This document shows, in pieces, positions 16,118 through 24,430 of a stretch of DNA of 64,000 bases. Below the pieces are notes generated by a model, which saw only the letters and a list, made by a program, of their open reading frames with translations, made no database searches and was not told the DNA's origin. The stretch's first letter is position 1, and every line of letters begins with the position of its first letter. Source of the DNA: an uncultured Collinsella sp. (GTDB lineage: Bacteria; Actinomycetota; Coriobacteriia; Coriobacteriales; Coriobacteriaceae); NCBI GenBank assembly GCA_902493545.1, contig CABUQI010000001.1, positions 1-64,000 of the forward strand, written 5' to 3'. The position numbers and the translations under genes are program-made.

Positions 16118-18034
16118 ATGGAAGAGGCCTATCGTCAAGCACGCAAGCGCGGCGAGCAAGGACGTCGACGCGCCATTAGCCAAAGCGAGCATCCATACCT
16201 TACGGACCTCGATAGCTTGGTTGCTCAGCTCCCCTTAGGTCAGCGAGAGAATGTCGGCCTGCGGGATATTCCGCTCGAAATGGTCGTCGGCACGGTCACC
16301 AAGGGCCGTCAGTCCGCCTTTTCGTGTAACTTTATGCCCCTGCTTCCGTTTAGCACCGAGTTCGCCCGCAAGTGGTCCAACCTCTACGACATCCAGGTGA
16401 CCGAGGGCTATCGCGACCCCGTCATCGTCACCGAGTTCATGCATCGGTTCTATGTCCAAGAAGGCAACAAACGCGTCAGTGTCCTCAAATTCCTAGACGC
16501 CCCGACGGTTTCGGCCAAGGTCACCCGTCTCTACCCCGGCACATGGGATTCCGTCGAAAGCCGCCTGTACGGCGAGTTCTGCGCGTTTTGGCGCGTCTGC
16601 CCCCTATACGAGATCGAGTTCTCGCGTGAGGGAAGCTACGAAACGCTCGCGAAGATGCTCGGTCAGAACCTTATCGAAAAATGGCCGCAGAAAAAGGTCG
16701 ACTACCTGCGCCACACTTTCCTGCTCTTTAAGCGTGCCTACCTTCGCGCAGGCGGCGATCACCTGGACATTACGCCCGCCGACGCCATGCTCGTCTACCT
16801 CAATGTGTACAACCAGGACCGCCTGCTGGATACGCCAACGGATATCGTCGTAAACCGCCTGTGCAAGATCTGGCGCGAGCTGGTCATTGCCGGCAAAAAT
16901 GACGAGGACAAGGTCGATCTTGTCGAAGCACCGAGCGTCGACGAGGAGGAGACGCCCGCCAAGTCCACCTCTGGCGTGCTCAACTTCTTTATGGGCAAGA
17001 CCGTCTACTCGATGGCCAACCCCCTGCGCATCGCCTTTATCCATGAGTTCCCCTGTGCGACGTCGAGCTGGGACGGCCTGCACGACCAAGGGCGTCAGTA
17101 TCTCGATGAGCACTTTGGCGGTATCGTGCGCACCGAGGCGTTCGAGGACTGTCACGATCCGGATGTGTTCTACGCCGCCGTGGAAACGGCTGTCAAACAT
17201 GGAGCAAACGTCATCTTCTCGACCTCGCACCGCCTGATGGAATACACGCTCAGGGCTGCCGTTGAGTATCCCCGGGTTCGGTTCCTCAACTGCTCTATCG
17301 GCCTTCCCCATCAAAGCGTCCGTTCGTACTTTGGCAAGATGTACGAGGCCAAGTTTCTGCTGGGCGCCCTTGCGGCCAGCATGGCGGACAACCACCGCAT
17401 CGGTTACCACGCGTCGGTCTTCGCCTCGGGCGCACTCAGCGAGATCAACGCCTTTGCGATTGGCGCCTCGCTGCTCGACCCGCGCGCGCAGGTCATCCTC
17501 ACCTGGGGCGATGTTCCCGCCGGTGGTCTTGCCGAAGCCATGTGCCGCGAAGGCGTAAGCGTCATGACCGGCGCTGACATGTCAAAGTCGCTCGAAGACC
17601 CAACGGCCTACGGGCTTCACCGCTTGGTCGACGGCAAAGTCACCGGCATCGCCATGCCCGTATGGAACTGGGGCCGTTACTACGAGCTCATCGTTCGCAG
17701 CCTTCTTCACGGCACGTGGGACGAGACCAGCGACGACAACCAAGTGCGCGCTGTCAACTACTGGTATGGCATGAGCTCCGGCGTTATCGACATCCGTTAC
17801 GCTCCGGGCCTACCCTACCAAACGCGCAAACTCGTGCAGTTGCTCCGCAACGGCATTGTTGTGGGATCCATCAACCCCTTTGGCGGCGAGCTCCACAGCC
17901 AGAACGGCGTGGTACAGATCGAAGGCTTCCCTCCGCTGCCGAGCACGCAGATTGTCGAGATGAATTGGCTGGCGGACAACGTGGTAGGCACCATTCCGCA
18001 GCTCGACGATGAGCCGAAAGTCCCTGCCCTATGA
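16118..18034 (+). CDS. Cytosolic ParB/Srx-like plus BMP (PnrA/Med-like) domain fusion protein
   Basis: A 638-residue two-part protein without signal peptide or membrane segments. The N-terminal part (about 1-140) has IPLEMVVGTVTKGR and FYVQEGNKRVSVLKFL (112-127), resembling the ParB/sulfiredoxin nucleotide-binding fold. The middle is helical. The C-terminal part (about 303-620) starts PLRIAFIHEF and is a BMP-type periplasmic-binding domain, a family that binds purine nucleosides when secreted. Here it must act inside the cell, so a ligand-sensing role is inferred. The stop codon overlaps the next ATG (ATGA), coupling it to the metallophosphoesterase. Start ATG at 16118 follows AAGGGAG. Function is not established. 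Confidence 0.7.
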   Translation: MEEAYRQARKRGEQGRRRAISQSEHPYLTDLDSLVAQLPLGQRENVGLRDIPLEMVVGTVTKGRQSAFSCNFMPLLPFSTEFARKWSNLYDIQVTEGYRDPVIVTEFMHRFYVQEGNKRVSVLKFLDAPTVSAKVTRLYPGTWDSVESRLYGEFCAFWRVCPLYEIEFSREGSYETLAKMLGQNLIEKWPQKKVDYLRHTFLLFKRAYLRAGGDHLDITPADAMLVYLNVYNQDRLLDTPTDIVVNRLCKIWRELVIAGKNDEDKVDLVEAPSVDEEETPAKSTSGVLNFFMGKTVYSMANPLRIAFIHEFPCATSSWDGLHDQGRQYLDEHFGGIVRTEAFEDCHDPDVFYAAVETAVKHGANVIFSTSHRLMEYTLRAAVEYPRVRFLNCSIGLPHQSVRSYFGKMYEAKFLLGALAASMADNHRIGYHASVFASGALSEINAFAIGASLLDPRAQVILTWGDVPAGGLAEAMCREGVSVMTGADMSKSLEDPTAYGLHRLVDGKVTGIAMPVWNWGRYYELIVRSLLHGTWDETSDDNQVRAVNYWYGMSSGVIDIRYAPGLPYQTRKLVQLLRNGIVVGSINPFGGELHSQNGVVQIEGFPPLPSTQIVEMNWLADNVVGTIPQLDDEPKVPAL

Positions 18035-18741
18035 AAATCCTTGCCATAGCCGATACCGAAGAACGATGCCTTTGGGAGTGCTTTCGCAAGGAACGCTTTG
18101 AGGGAGTCGACCTGATTTTGTCCGCCGGCGATCTGGACCCGGACTATCTTGAGTTTTTGGTTACGGTCATCAACAAACCGCTCATCTACGTGCGCGGCAA
18201 CCACGATGACCGCTACGCACGTCATGCACCGGGCGGATGTATCTGCGTAGAAGACAGCGTGTACACGTACCGGGGGATTCGCATTGCGGGCCTTGGCGGG
18301 TCCATGCGTTATCGCGACGGCGCCAACATGTACACCGAACGCGAGATGTCCAAGCGCATGCGTAAGCTGTCGCGTAAGGTTAGGATGGTCGGCGGGTGCG
18401 ACATTCTGCTTACCCATGCACCCGCCGCCGGTGTGGGTGATTTGGACGATCTGCCGCATCGAGGATTCGAATGCTTTAACACAGCACTCGAATCCTGGAA
18501 TCCCGACTACATGGTGCACGGGCATGTGCACCAAAGCTACGGTTGCGATTTTCAGCGCGAGCGTCAGCATGTGTGTGGAACGACGATCATCAACGCCTGC
18601 GGCTATACACAGTTTGAGCTCGACCAGAAGCGCTACCCCATCCGTGGCTGGCAGGCAGCCTGGCTCAATTCGCAAACCATGCGCCGCGAGCTCAAACGCC
18701 ACGATGCCATCGAGTCCTCAACAGCCAGAACCCCCTGGTAA
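18031..18741 (+). CDS. Metallophosphoesterase coupled to the BMP-domain protein
   Basis: A 236-residue calcineurin-like phosphoesterase. Metal-binding motifs are in order: IADTE (D8), SAGDLD (33-36), VRGNHDD (56-60), THAPA and HGHVH. The first motif is D-T-E where many family members have D-x-H. The start overlaps the stop codon of the BMP-domain gene by four bases, so the pair is made together. The size resembles the YfcE/YkuE branch of phosphodiesterases. The substrate is unknown; a nucleotide or cyclic nucleotide would fit a partner with a nucleoside-binding fold, but that is speculation. Confidence 0.85.
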   Translation: MKILAIADTEERCLWECFRKERFEGVDLILSAGDLDPDYLEFLVTVINKPLIYVRGNHDDRYARHAPGGCICVEDSVYTYRGIRIAGLGGSMRYRDGANMYTEREMSKRMRKLSRKVRMVGGCDILLTHAPAAGVGDLDDLPHRGFECFNTALESWNPDYMVHGHVHQSYGCDFQRERQHVCGTTIINACGYTQFELDQKRYPIRGWQAAWLNSQTMRRELKRHDAIESSTARTPW

Positions 18742-18951
18742 CCACCTTTAAGGCTTGACGCTGCGCCGGCCCCAAGCACCCCATCTCGCCCCTCAAGCCG
18801 TCGCTCGCGTACCAAAGTACGCGTCGCTCCTCTTTCGGGGCGACCTGGGGCACTTGGAACCGGCTCGCTGCGATGCCATAACATTGACGCCAAAGTGCCA
18901 AAACCACCACAAAGGCGCCTGTCCCCTACAGTGGAATTGGAGGCGCGATAG
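18742..18951. other. Gene-free stretch between convergent units
   Basis: About 210 bp. It holds a small hairpin (GCGTAC CAAA GTACGC, near 18818-18834) and no credible gene. Rightward and leftward transcription meet here before the terminator at 18952-18990. Confidence 0.5.
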
Positions 18952-18990
18952 CAAGAAACCCGGTCCTGCACGAGGCAGAACCGGGTTTCT
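18952..18990. terminator. Bidirectional terminator after rplA
   Basis: AAGAAACCCGGT pairs perfectly with ACCGGGTTTCTT across 15 nt. AT-rich bases flank both sides, so it can serve the leftward rplA transcript and the rightward phosphoesterase transcript. Confidence 0.8.
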
Positions 18991-19027
18991 TTAGCAATGC
19001 TTGCTTTGCTCAGGCAGTAACTGTTAG

Positions 19028-19735
19028 TTACTCAGCCAGGAAGTCGCGCTGGACAGCGGGATCGACCTTGACGCCAGGGCCCATGGTGGAAGACACGGAG
19101 ATGGACTTGACGTACTTGCCCTTAGCGGAAGAGGGCTTGACGCGCAGGATCTCGGTGTACAGGGCAGCGTAGTTCTCGACGAGCTGCTGCTCAGAGAAGG
19201 ACTTCTTGCCCAGGGGCACGTGGCAGATGCCGTAACGGTCGGCGCGGTACTCAACACGGCCGGCCTTGAGCTCGGAGACCATCTTGGCGACGTCCATGGT
19301 CACGGTGCCGAGCTTGGGGTTCGGCATAAGGCCACGGGGACCAAGAATCTTACCGATGCGGCCAACCTTGGCCATCATGTTCGGCGTAGCGATAGCGGCG
19401 TCGAAGTTGATCTCGCCCTTCTGGATCTGGGCGACGAGCTCGTCGGAACCGATGATGTCGGCGCCGGCAGCCTCGGCCTCGCGGGCCTTCTCGCCCTCGG
19501 CGAAGACGGCAACACGAACGGTCTTGCCGGTGCCGTGGGGCAGGGAGATGGAACCACGGATGTTCTGGTCAGCCTTACGAGTATCGATGCCCAGACGGAA
19601 GTGGGCCTCGACGGTCTCGTCGAACTTGGCGGTGTCGAGCTCCTTGATGAGCTTGGCAGCCTGAAGGGGGGTGTAGAGCGTGGCGCGGTCGATCTTCTCG
19701 GCAGCGGCGTTATAGCTCTTACCATGCTTAGCCAT
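19028..19735 (-). CDS. rplA: 50S ribosomal protein L1
   Basis: Primary rRNA-binding protein of the L1 stalk, also a translational repressor of its own operon in many bacteria. The 235 residues match the normal length. The segment [19 protein letters not shown] is the family signature. Start chosen at the second ATG (19735, MAKHGK), which is 8 bp from AGGAGG; the ATG two codons earlier is too close. It is the last gene of the secE-nusG-rplK-rplA run. The rplJ-rplL genes that often follow are not here: a terminator and convergent genes come next. Confidence 0.98.
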   Translation of the reverse strand: MAKHGKSYNAAAEKIDRATLYTPLQAAKLIKELDTAKFDETVEAHFRLGIDTRKADQNIRGSISLPHGTGKTVRVAVFAEGEKAREAEAAGADIIGSDELVAQIQKGEINFDAAIATPNMMAKVGRIGKILGPRGLMPNPKLGTVTMDVAKMVSELKAGRVEYRADRYGICHVPLGKKSFSEQQLVENYAALYTEILRVKPSSAKGKYVKSISVSSTMGPGVKVDPAVQRDFLAE

Positions 19736-19852
19736 GTGCATTACCTCCTGTGGTTAAACGGGCTTATGCCCTCCCACATCGTATCGTGTGCCCTATTGCA
19801 CACATATAACGGGCGCCCCGGTCGGAGCACCCGTCATTACCTAAAGAAATCG

Positions 19853-20281
19853 CTACTCAGCGATGGTGACGCCCATGGAGCGGGCGGTACCGGCGATGAT
19901 CTTCTTGGCGGCGTCAATGTCGTTGGCATTGAGGTCCGGCATCTTGATCTCGGCGATCTTGGTGAGCTGCTCCTGGGAGAGCTGACCAACCTTGTCGGCC
20001 TGCGGCTTAGCGGAACCAGACTTGAGGTTCAGCTCCTTCTTGATGAGGTGAGCCGCCGGCGGGGTCTTGGTGATGAAGGAGAAGGACTTGTCCTCGTAGA
20101 CAGAGATCTCAACGGGGATGATGTCGCCCTTCTTGTCCTGCGTCTCGGCGTTAAAGGCCTGGCAGAACTGCATGATGTTCACGCCAGCAGCGCCCAGGGC
20201 GGGGCCGACGGGAGGAGCGGGGTTAGCTGCACCAGCAGGAATCTGGAGCTTAATGACGTTGGCAACCTTCTTCTCAGCCAT
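19853..20281 (-). CDS. rplK: 50S ribosomal protein L11
   Basis: Component of the GTPase-associated centre. The 142 residues match the family length. [20 protein letters not shown] and the C-terminal [12 protein letters not shown] are typical. Start chosen at ATG 20281 (MAEKKV), 6 bp after AAAGGA; an ATG two codons upstream overlaps that spacing. The 117-bp gap before rplA has a GC-rich hairpin (ACGGGTGCTCC / GGGGCGCCCGT), which might be an L1 binding site. Confidence 0.98.
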   Translation of the reverse strand: MAEKKVANVIKLQIPAGAANPAPPVGPALGAAGVNIMQFCQAFNAETQDKKGDIIPVEISVYEDKSFSFITKTPPAAHLIKKELNLKSGSAKPQADKVGQLSQEQLTKIAEIKMPDLNANDIDAAKKIIAGTARSMGVTIAE

Positions 20282-20402
20282 GGTCATTCCTTTCGAATCA
20301 CGGGTGTGAAGTACTTGCTATATCGTAAGCACGCACGTGTTAGAAGCACTCCTGAGATGAGCAGTCACAGAAGAAGCACGCTCGCGCGAACGGACGAAAA
20401 AC

Positions 20403-20939
20403 TTAAGCGATGACAGCGACCTGGTTAAAGTCGAGCTCAACAGGCGTCTCGCGGCCAAAGATCATCAGCGTGACCTTGAGCTTGCCAGCCTCGGTGTTAA
20501 CCTCGGAGACCTTGCCATCAAAGTCGGTAAGCGGGCCATCGGTGACGCGGACGGACGTGCCGACCTCAATATCAACCGAAGTGCGCTTGGGCGAATCGCC
20601 CTTACCGGGACGACGAGTCATCTTGTTGTACTCGTCGCGGGAAAGCGGAGCGGGCTTCCCGTTGCCGCCCAGGAAACCGGTGACGCCAGGCGTGTTACGA
20701 ACACACGTCCAAGCATCGTCATCCATCTCCATGCGGACCAGGACATAACCCGGGAAGATCTTGGAATCCTTGGTCTCACGCTTGCCACCCTCTTTAATCT
20801 CGGTGACACGCTCCATAGGAATCTCGATATCAAAGATACGGTCCTGCATGCCCATAGTCTCGATGCGATGCTCGAGATCGGACTTAACACGGTTCTCGTA
20901 TCCAGAGTAAGTGTGAACGACGTACCAACGCTTAGACAT
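20403..20939 (-). CDS. nusG: Transcription termination/antitermination factor NusG
   Basis: Binds RNA polymerase and couples transcription to Rho or the ribosome. The 178 residues hold the NGN domain ([20 protein letters not shown] at the N-terminus, [20 protein letters not shown]) and the C-terminal KOW domain ([20 protein letters not shown]). The length is like E. coli NusG (181), without the acidic N-terminal extension of Streptomyces or Mycobacterium NusG. It is 3 bp downstream of secE in the same operon. Confidence 0.98.
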   Translation of the reverse strand: MSKRWYVVHTYSGYENRVKSDLEHRIETMGMQDRIFDIEIPMERVTEIKEGGKRETKDSKIFPGYVLVRMEMDDDAWTCVRNTPGVTGFLGGNGKPAPLSRDEYNKMTRRPGKGDSPKRTSVDIEVGTSVRVTDGPLTDFDGKVSEVNTEAGKLKVTLMIFGRETPVELDFNQVAVIA

Positions 20940-20942
20940 GGT

Positions 20943-21281
20943 TTAGCCCCTCAATCCAGAGAACAGAGCAAGAGCCTCGCCAAAGCCAGCATCGAGCAGA
21001 GCGATGACGACGCCGACGACGATCAGAGAAGCACAAACGACGACCGAGTAGTTCACGAGCTCCTTCTTATCGGGCCACGTGACACGCTTCATCTCGGACT
21101 TGACCGAAGCGAAATACTTCTTGGTGCGGGCGAAGAAACCAGGCTTCTCGTTCTTCTTGGACTTCGCAGCCTTCTCGTTCTTCTTGGCAACGGCCTTCTT
21201 GGCCTCAACCTTGGAGTTGGCGGCAGCGTTGTTGGCAGGCGCCTGCTGCTGAGCCTTCTTCTTGTTCTTCTTGTTGGCCAT
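20943..21281 (-). CDS. secE: Preprotein translocase subunit SecE
   Basis: Small essential subunit of the SecYEG channel. The 112 residues have a strongly basic Lys/Ala/Asn-rich N-terminus (1-50) and one C-terminal membrane helix (VVVCASLIVVGVVIALLDAG) preceded by the conserved amphipathic segment EMKRVTWPDKKELVNYS. The single helix is the usual Gram-positive form. Neighbours nusG, rplK, rplA and upstream tRNA-Trp and rpmG are the classical arrangement. Confidence 0.96.
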   Translation of the reverse strand: MANKKNKKKAQQQAPANNAAANSKVEAKKAVAKKNEKAAKSKKNEKPGFFARTKKYFASVKSEMKRVTWPDKKELVNYSVVVCASLIVVGVVIALLDAGFGEALALFSGLRG

Positions 21282-21357
21282 TTGGGTTACCTCCGCGCAA
21301 TGCGCTTATACATGAGTAAACCGTAAGCCCCCAAGTGGGAGCTTACGGAATAATGAC

Positions 21358-21433
21358 TGGCACGCCAGGAAGGACTCGAACCCTCAACACTCGGTTTTGG
21401 AGACCGATGCTCTACCAATTGAACTACTGGCGT
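21358..21433 (-). tRNA. tRNA-Trp (CCA)
   Basis: A cloverleaf with acceptor ACGCCAG/CTGGCGT, anticodon loop CTCCAAA, T-arm GGGTTCGAGTCC and encoded 3' GCCA. It lies between rpmG and secE, a widely conserved position. Confidence 0.97.
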
Positions 21434-21446
21434 ATGTGACTAGAGA

Positions 21447-21596
21447 CTAGCGAGTCTCTTTGTGCAGCGTGTGGTGACGGCACCAGGGGCAATACTTCTT
21501 GATCTCCATACGATCAGGCATGGTCGACTTGTTCTTGGTGGTCGTATAGTTGCGGCGCTTGCACTCAGTGCACGCAAGAGTAACTAGAGTACGCAT
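21447..21596 (-). CDS. rpmG: 50S ribosomal protein L33
   Basis: A 49-residue ribosomal protein. It has the zinc ribbon Cys pairs in [11 protein letters not shown] and [15 protein letters not shown] (the C+ form of L33), so expression need not depend on zinc shortage. Start ATG at 21596 follows GAAAGGTTCAGGATAC. It was too short for a standard 60-residue cutoff but is unmistakable by sequence and by its place before tRNA-Trp and secE. Confidence 0.97.
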   Translation of the reverse strand: MRTLVTLACTECKRRNYTTTKNKSTMPDRMEIKKYCPWCRHHTLHKETR

Positions 21597-21816
21597 GTAT
21601 CCTGAACCTTTCATTTCCGCCCCGTACGGGCACGAGTTGATACTTTATCAGCTCTACGTAAGTGCTGTCAACGAAAACCTCGAATCAATTGGTTCTCGGT
21701 GAACCCATTCATATTTGGAACACATCAATGGAGCCAACGAGATCTAATCGACGGTGCACCCAGGACCATAATCGATCCTCTCGACACCAGCAACGGCTCA
21801 ATATCCATTGCAGAAA
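21597..21816. other. Gap between tuf terminator and rpmG
   Basis: About 220 bp, more AT-rich than its surroundings, with no gene. It should hold the promoter of rpmG-tRNA-Trp-secE-nusG-rplK-rplA on the minus strand; no consensus pair was clear enough to call. Confidence 0.5.
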
Positions 21817-21848
21817 AGAACCCGGCACCCATATAAGTGCCGGGTTCT
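21817..21848 (-). terminator. Terminator after tuf
   Basis: A perfect 12-bp stem AGAACCCGGCAC / GTGCCGGGTTCT with an 8-nt loop. On the minus strand the hairpin is followed by TTTTCTG. It lies 28 bp after the tuf stop codon. Confidence 0.92.
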
Positions 21849-21875
21849 CTAAGTCAGCTATATCAAAGAGCTAAT

Positions 21876-23066
21876 TTACTCAATGATCGTGGAGACGATG
21901 CCCGAACCGACGGTGTGGCCGCCCTCGCGGATAGCGAAGCGCAGGCCCTCCTCCATGGCGATCGGGTGGATGAGGTCGCCCTCGATGGTGATGTGGTCAC
22001 CAGGCATAGCCATCTCGGTGCCCTCGGGGAGCTTGACCGTACCGGTAACGTCGGTGGTACGGAAGTAGAACTGAGGACGATAACCATCGAAGAACGGGGT
22101 GTGACGGCCGCCCTCCTCCTTGGTCAGAACGTAGATCTCGCCGGTGAACTTGGTGTGCGGGGTAACCGAACCGGGCTTGCAGAGAACCTGACCGCGCTCG
22201 ATGTCCTCGCGCTTGATGCCGCGGAGCAGCAGACCGACGTTGTCGCCAGCCTCGCAGAAGTCCATGGACTTACGGAACATCTCGATACCGGTAACAACGG
22301 TGTTCTGGGTATCCTTGATGCCGACGATCTCGACGGGCTCGTTGAGCTTGAGCTCACCGCGCTCGACACGGCCGGTAGCAACGGTACCACGGCCGGAGAT
22401 GGTCATAACGTCCTCAACGGCCATCAGGAAGGGGAGGTCGTTGTTACGAGCAGGCGTCGGGATGTACTCGTCGACAGCCTTCATGAGCTCGCGGATGGCG
22501 TCCATCCACTTGGCGTCGCCCTCGAGAGCGCCCAGAGCGGAACCACGGATGACGGGGATGTCGTCGCCGGGGAAATCGTACTCGGAGAGGAGCTCACGGG
22601 TCTCCATCTCGACGAGGTCGATGAGCTCGTCATCGTCGACCATGTCGCACTTGTTCAGGAAGACGACGATGTAGGGAACGCCGACCTGACGGGCGAGCAG
22701 GATGTGCTCGCGGGTCTGAGCCATGGGGCCGTCGGTAGCGGCGATGACCAGGATAGCGCCGTCCATCTGAGCAGCACCGGAGATCATGTTCTTGACGTAG
22801 TCAGCGTGGCCCGGGCAGTCAACGTGAGCGTAGTGACGGGCAGCAGTCTCGTACTCGACGTGGGAGACGGAAATCGTAATGCCGCGCTCGCGCTCCTCGG
22901 GAGCCTTGTCGATGTTCTCGAACGCAGTGAAGTCAGCCTTGCAGCCCTCGGTCTCGGAGAGAACCTTGGTGATGGCAGCGGTCAGCGTGGTCTTGCCGTG
23001 GTCGACGTGACCAATGGTGCCGATGTTAACATGCGGCTTAGTGCGCTCAAACTTCTCTTTGGCCAT
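21876..23066 (-). CDS. tuf: Elongation factor Tu
   Basis: GTPase that delivers aminoacyl-tRNA to the ribosome. The 396 residues carry G1 GHVDHGKT (19-26), the effector Thr in RERGITI, G3 DCPGHADY, G4 NKCDMVDD and the SAL-type G5 motif. Domain 2 and 3 sequences are typical. It is preceded on the same strand by tRNA-Tyr, tRNA-Thr and tRNA-Met genes, which resembles the E. coli thrU-tyrU-glyT-thrT-tufB operon, so tRNA and EF-Tu synthesis may be linked. Start ATG at 23066 follows AGGAGG. Confidence 0.99.
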   Translation of the reverse strand: MAKEKFERTKPHVNIGTIGHVDHGKTTLTAAITKVLSETEGCKADFTAFENIDKAPEERERGITISVSHVEYETAARHYAHVDCPGHADYVKNMISGAAQMDGAILVIAATDGPMAQTREHILLARQVGVPYIVVFLNKCDMVDDDELIDLVEMETRELLSEYDFPGDDIPVIRGSALGALEGDAKWMDAIRELMKAVDEYIPTPARNNDLPFLMAVEDVMTISGRGTVATGRVERGELKLNEPVEIVGIKDTQNTVVTGIEMFRKSMDFCEAGDNVGLLLRGIKREDIERGQVLCKPGSVTPHTKFTGEIYVLTKEEGGRHTPFFDGYRPQFYFRTTDVTGTVKLPEGTEMAMPGDHITIEGDLIHPIAMEEGLRFAIREGGHTVGSGIVSTIIE

Positions 23067-23162
23067 AAAGCCCTCCTCTTAACAGGTCGTCCCCGGACGG
23101 GACTTTGCCTTTATACCATAGTGGCCTCTCAACATACTATTGAGAAGCCACCGTGTTACCTA

Positions 23163-23239
23163 TGGTAGCGGTGACTGGATTCGAACCAGTGACGCCACGG
23201 GTATGAACCGTGTGCTCTAACCAACTGAGCTACACCGCC
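23163..23239 (-). tRNA. tRNA-Met (CAT)
   Basis: Acceptor GGCGGTG/CACCGCT, D-loop AGCTCAGTTGGTTAGAGC, anticodon loop TTCATAC, T-arm TGGTTCGAATCCA and encoded ACCA. The paired first base fits elongator tRNA-Met or tRNA-Ile2 (lysidine-modified) rather than an initiator. It is directly upstream of tuf. Confidence 0.95.
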
Positions 23240-23242
23240 GGA

Positions 23243-23318
23243 TGGAGCCTGCAACCAGACTTGAACTGGTGACCTCTTCGTTACCAACGAAGTGCTCTAC
23301 CGACTGAGCTATACAGGC
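23243..23318 (-). tRNA. tRNA-Thr (GGT)
   Basis: Acceptor GCCTGTA/TGCAGGC, anticodon loop TTGGTAA, T-arm CAGTTCAAGTCTG and encoded TCCA. It lies 3 bp upstream of tRNA-Met in the same transcript. Confidence 0.96.
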
Positions 23319-23328
23319 ACTTGACGGG

Positions 23329-23410
23329 TGGGAGCTATAGGATTCGAACCTATGTAGGCAGAGCCAACGGGTTTACAGCCCGTCCCCATTAACCACTCGG
23401 GCAAACTCCC
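23329..23410 (-). tRNA. tRNA-Tyr (GTA)
   Basis: A class II tRNA with a long variable arm. Acceptor GGGAGTT/AGCTCCC, anticodon loop CTGTAAA, T-arm TAGGTTCGAATCCTA. The 3' CCA is not encoded, unlike the other tRNAs in this cluster. Confidence 0.96.
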
Positions 23411-23717
23411 AATCGTTCAAGTATCCGCAGGTCCTTTGGTCTTTTGGACCGCCGCCCCCGCGAACGAAGAAGATAATACGATGCCACCTTGGGGGCTGTC
23501 AACGAAAACCTCTAGATACACGGTGCCGGGCGTATCTACATACCTTTGACCTGCGGTTTTGCTGAGTTTGGATATGGAGGACGGTGAATTTGCATATAGC
23601 GGTGACATTTCCCGAGGGAACACTTTTGCGTAGTGGAGTACACCATCAGGATCGAACTTTGATATCGACTCATTTGCACCTATATATAGGTCGATATCGG
23701 GCTTCCCAGACAGAATC
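23411..23717. other. Gene-free, relatively AT-rich stretch upstream of the tRNA-tuf unit
   Basis: It probably holds the promoter for tRNA-Tyr through tuf at its left end. A 123-codon open frame on the minus strand (23417-23788) starts within the repeat family at 23718-23838 and overlaps the likely promoter, with no recognisable product, so it was not called. Confidence 0.5.
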
Positions 23718-23838
23718 GAGCGTGGATAATCTCCCGTTTGAAATCGAGCGTGGATAATCTCCCACTTTTGGCGTGCCACTGGGCCCAAAGTGGGAGATTA
23801 TCCACGCTCATTCACTAAGCGGGAGATTATCCACGCTC
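23718..23838. repeat. Four copies of GAGCGTGGATAATCTCCC, two forward and two reverse
   Basis: Exact 18-bp copies lie at 23718-23735 and 23746-23763 (forward) and at 23792-23809 and 23821-23838 (reverse). The inner pair extends to a perfect 23-bp inverted repeat (23746-23768 with 23787-23809) around an 18-nt loop. A partial fifth copy (CCACGCTCG) is at about 23853-23861. There is no gene inside. Confidence 0.92.
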
Positions 23839-23892
23839 GTATGTCCGATAAGCCACGCTCGACCAGAATGACTTGGACCGGCCCGGCCTTTA

Positions 23893-24109
23893 TCTCAATC
23901 TGTAACATCTAGAGAATATTTTCTCCCCCATCTGTTACAGATCGAGATATTACGCAGAGACCCCAGCTTACGTCTCATTCTGTAACAGTAAGAACGGTTT
24001 TCAGCTTCTTCGTGTTACAGATCGAGATGCTATCGGCCATCCCTTGGCATTGTCTCAATCTGTAACTATAAGGAGGGTTTTCAGCCCACCCGTGTTACAG
24101 ATTGAGACA
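23893..24109. repeat. Three palindromic units at exactly 80-bp spacing (TCTCAATCTGTAAC family)
   Basis: Units start at 23893, 23973 and 24053 and are about 55 bp long. Each has a left arm TCTCAWTCTGTAAC and a right arm GTTACAGATYGAGA. Unit 3 extends to a perfect 16-bp inverted repeat (24051-24066 with 24094-24109). Loops of units 2 and 3 share GGTTTTCAGC. The roughly 25-bp separators differ from each other. It adjoins the four-copy repeat and lies upstream of tRNA-Tyr and downstream of tRNA-Thr. Confidence 0.92.
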
Positions 24110-24199
24110 AACCGAAAACGGAATGGGCGCTGACCCAATGGCGCACAACCTAAAAAGAAACGGGCCCTGTCCCATAAGGAACAGAGCCCGAAACTCTCA

Positions 24200-24274
24200 T
24201 GGAGCCAGTGACAGGAATCGAACCTGCAACCCACTGATTACAAATCAGTTGCGCTACCGTTGCGCCACACTGGC
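24200..24274 (-). tRNA. tRNA-Thr (TGT)
   Basis: Acceptor GCCAGTG/CACTGGC, D-stem GGCGCAACGGTAGCGC, anticodon loop TTTGTAA, T-arm CAGGTTCGATTCCTG and encoded TCCA. A 29-bp partial copy lies 208 bp away at 24431-24459. Confidence 0.96.
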
Positions 24275-24367
24275 ACACTTGGCGCTTTCGCGCGAAGCCT
24301 GTTAAGAATAAAGGAATTGCGGACGGGGCGCAACAGACCCTTTGACCGACCACATCTCAAAACCCTT

Positions 24368-24423
24368 CGCCAGAACGAATAGTTTTATCTGTTCGCCAGA
24401 ACCAATAACTATTCGTTTTGGCG
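24368..24423. repeat. Inverted repeat CGCCAGAACGAATAGTT
   Basis: 17-bp arms (24368-24384 and 24407-24423) match at 16 positions. Part of the left arm, TTCGCCAGAAC, is repeated inside the loop at 24392-24402. It adjoins the partial tRNA-Thr copy. Confidence 0.75.
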
Positions 24424-24430
24424 AGGTCGG

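Noticed and set aside
16118..18034. Ordinary BMP lipoprotein of a nucleoside ABC importer
   Set aside because: There is no signal peptide or lipobox, a 300-residue extra N-terminal part is present, and no permease or ATPase genes are adjacent.
23417..23788. 123-codon open frame on the minus strand upstream of the tRNA genes
   Set aside because: It begins in the GAGCGTGGATAATCTCCC repeats, has no good ribosome site or recognisable domain, and covers the likely promoter of the tRNA-tuf unit.
23718..24109. Insertion sequence or transposon remnant
   Set aside because: No transposase fragment or target-site duplication was seen; only short palindromic repeats are present.
24102..24305. Short open frame with RNRTCNPLITNQLRYRCAT on the plus strand
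   Set aside because: It is the antisense reading of tRNA-Thr, a common false gene call.
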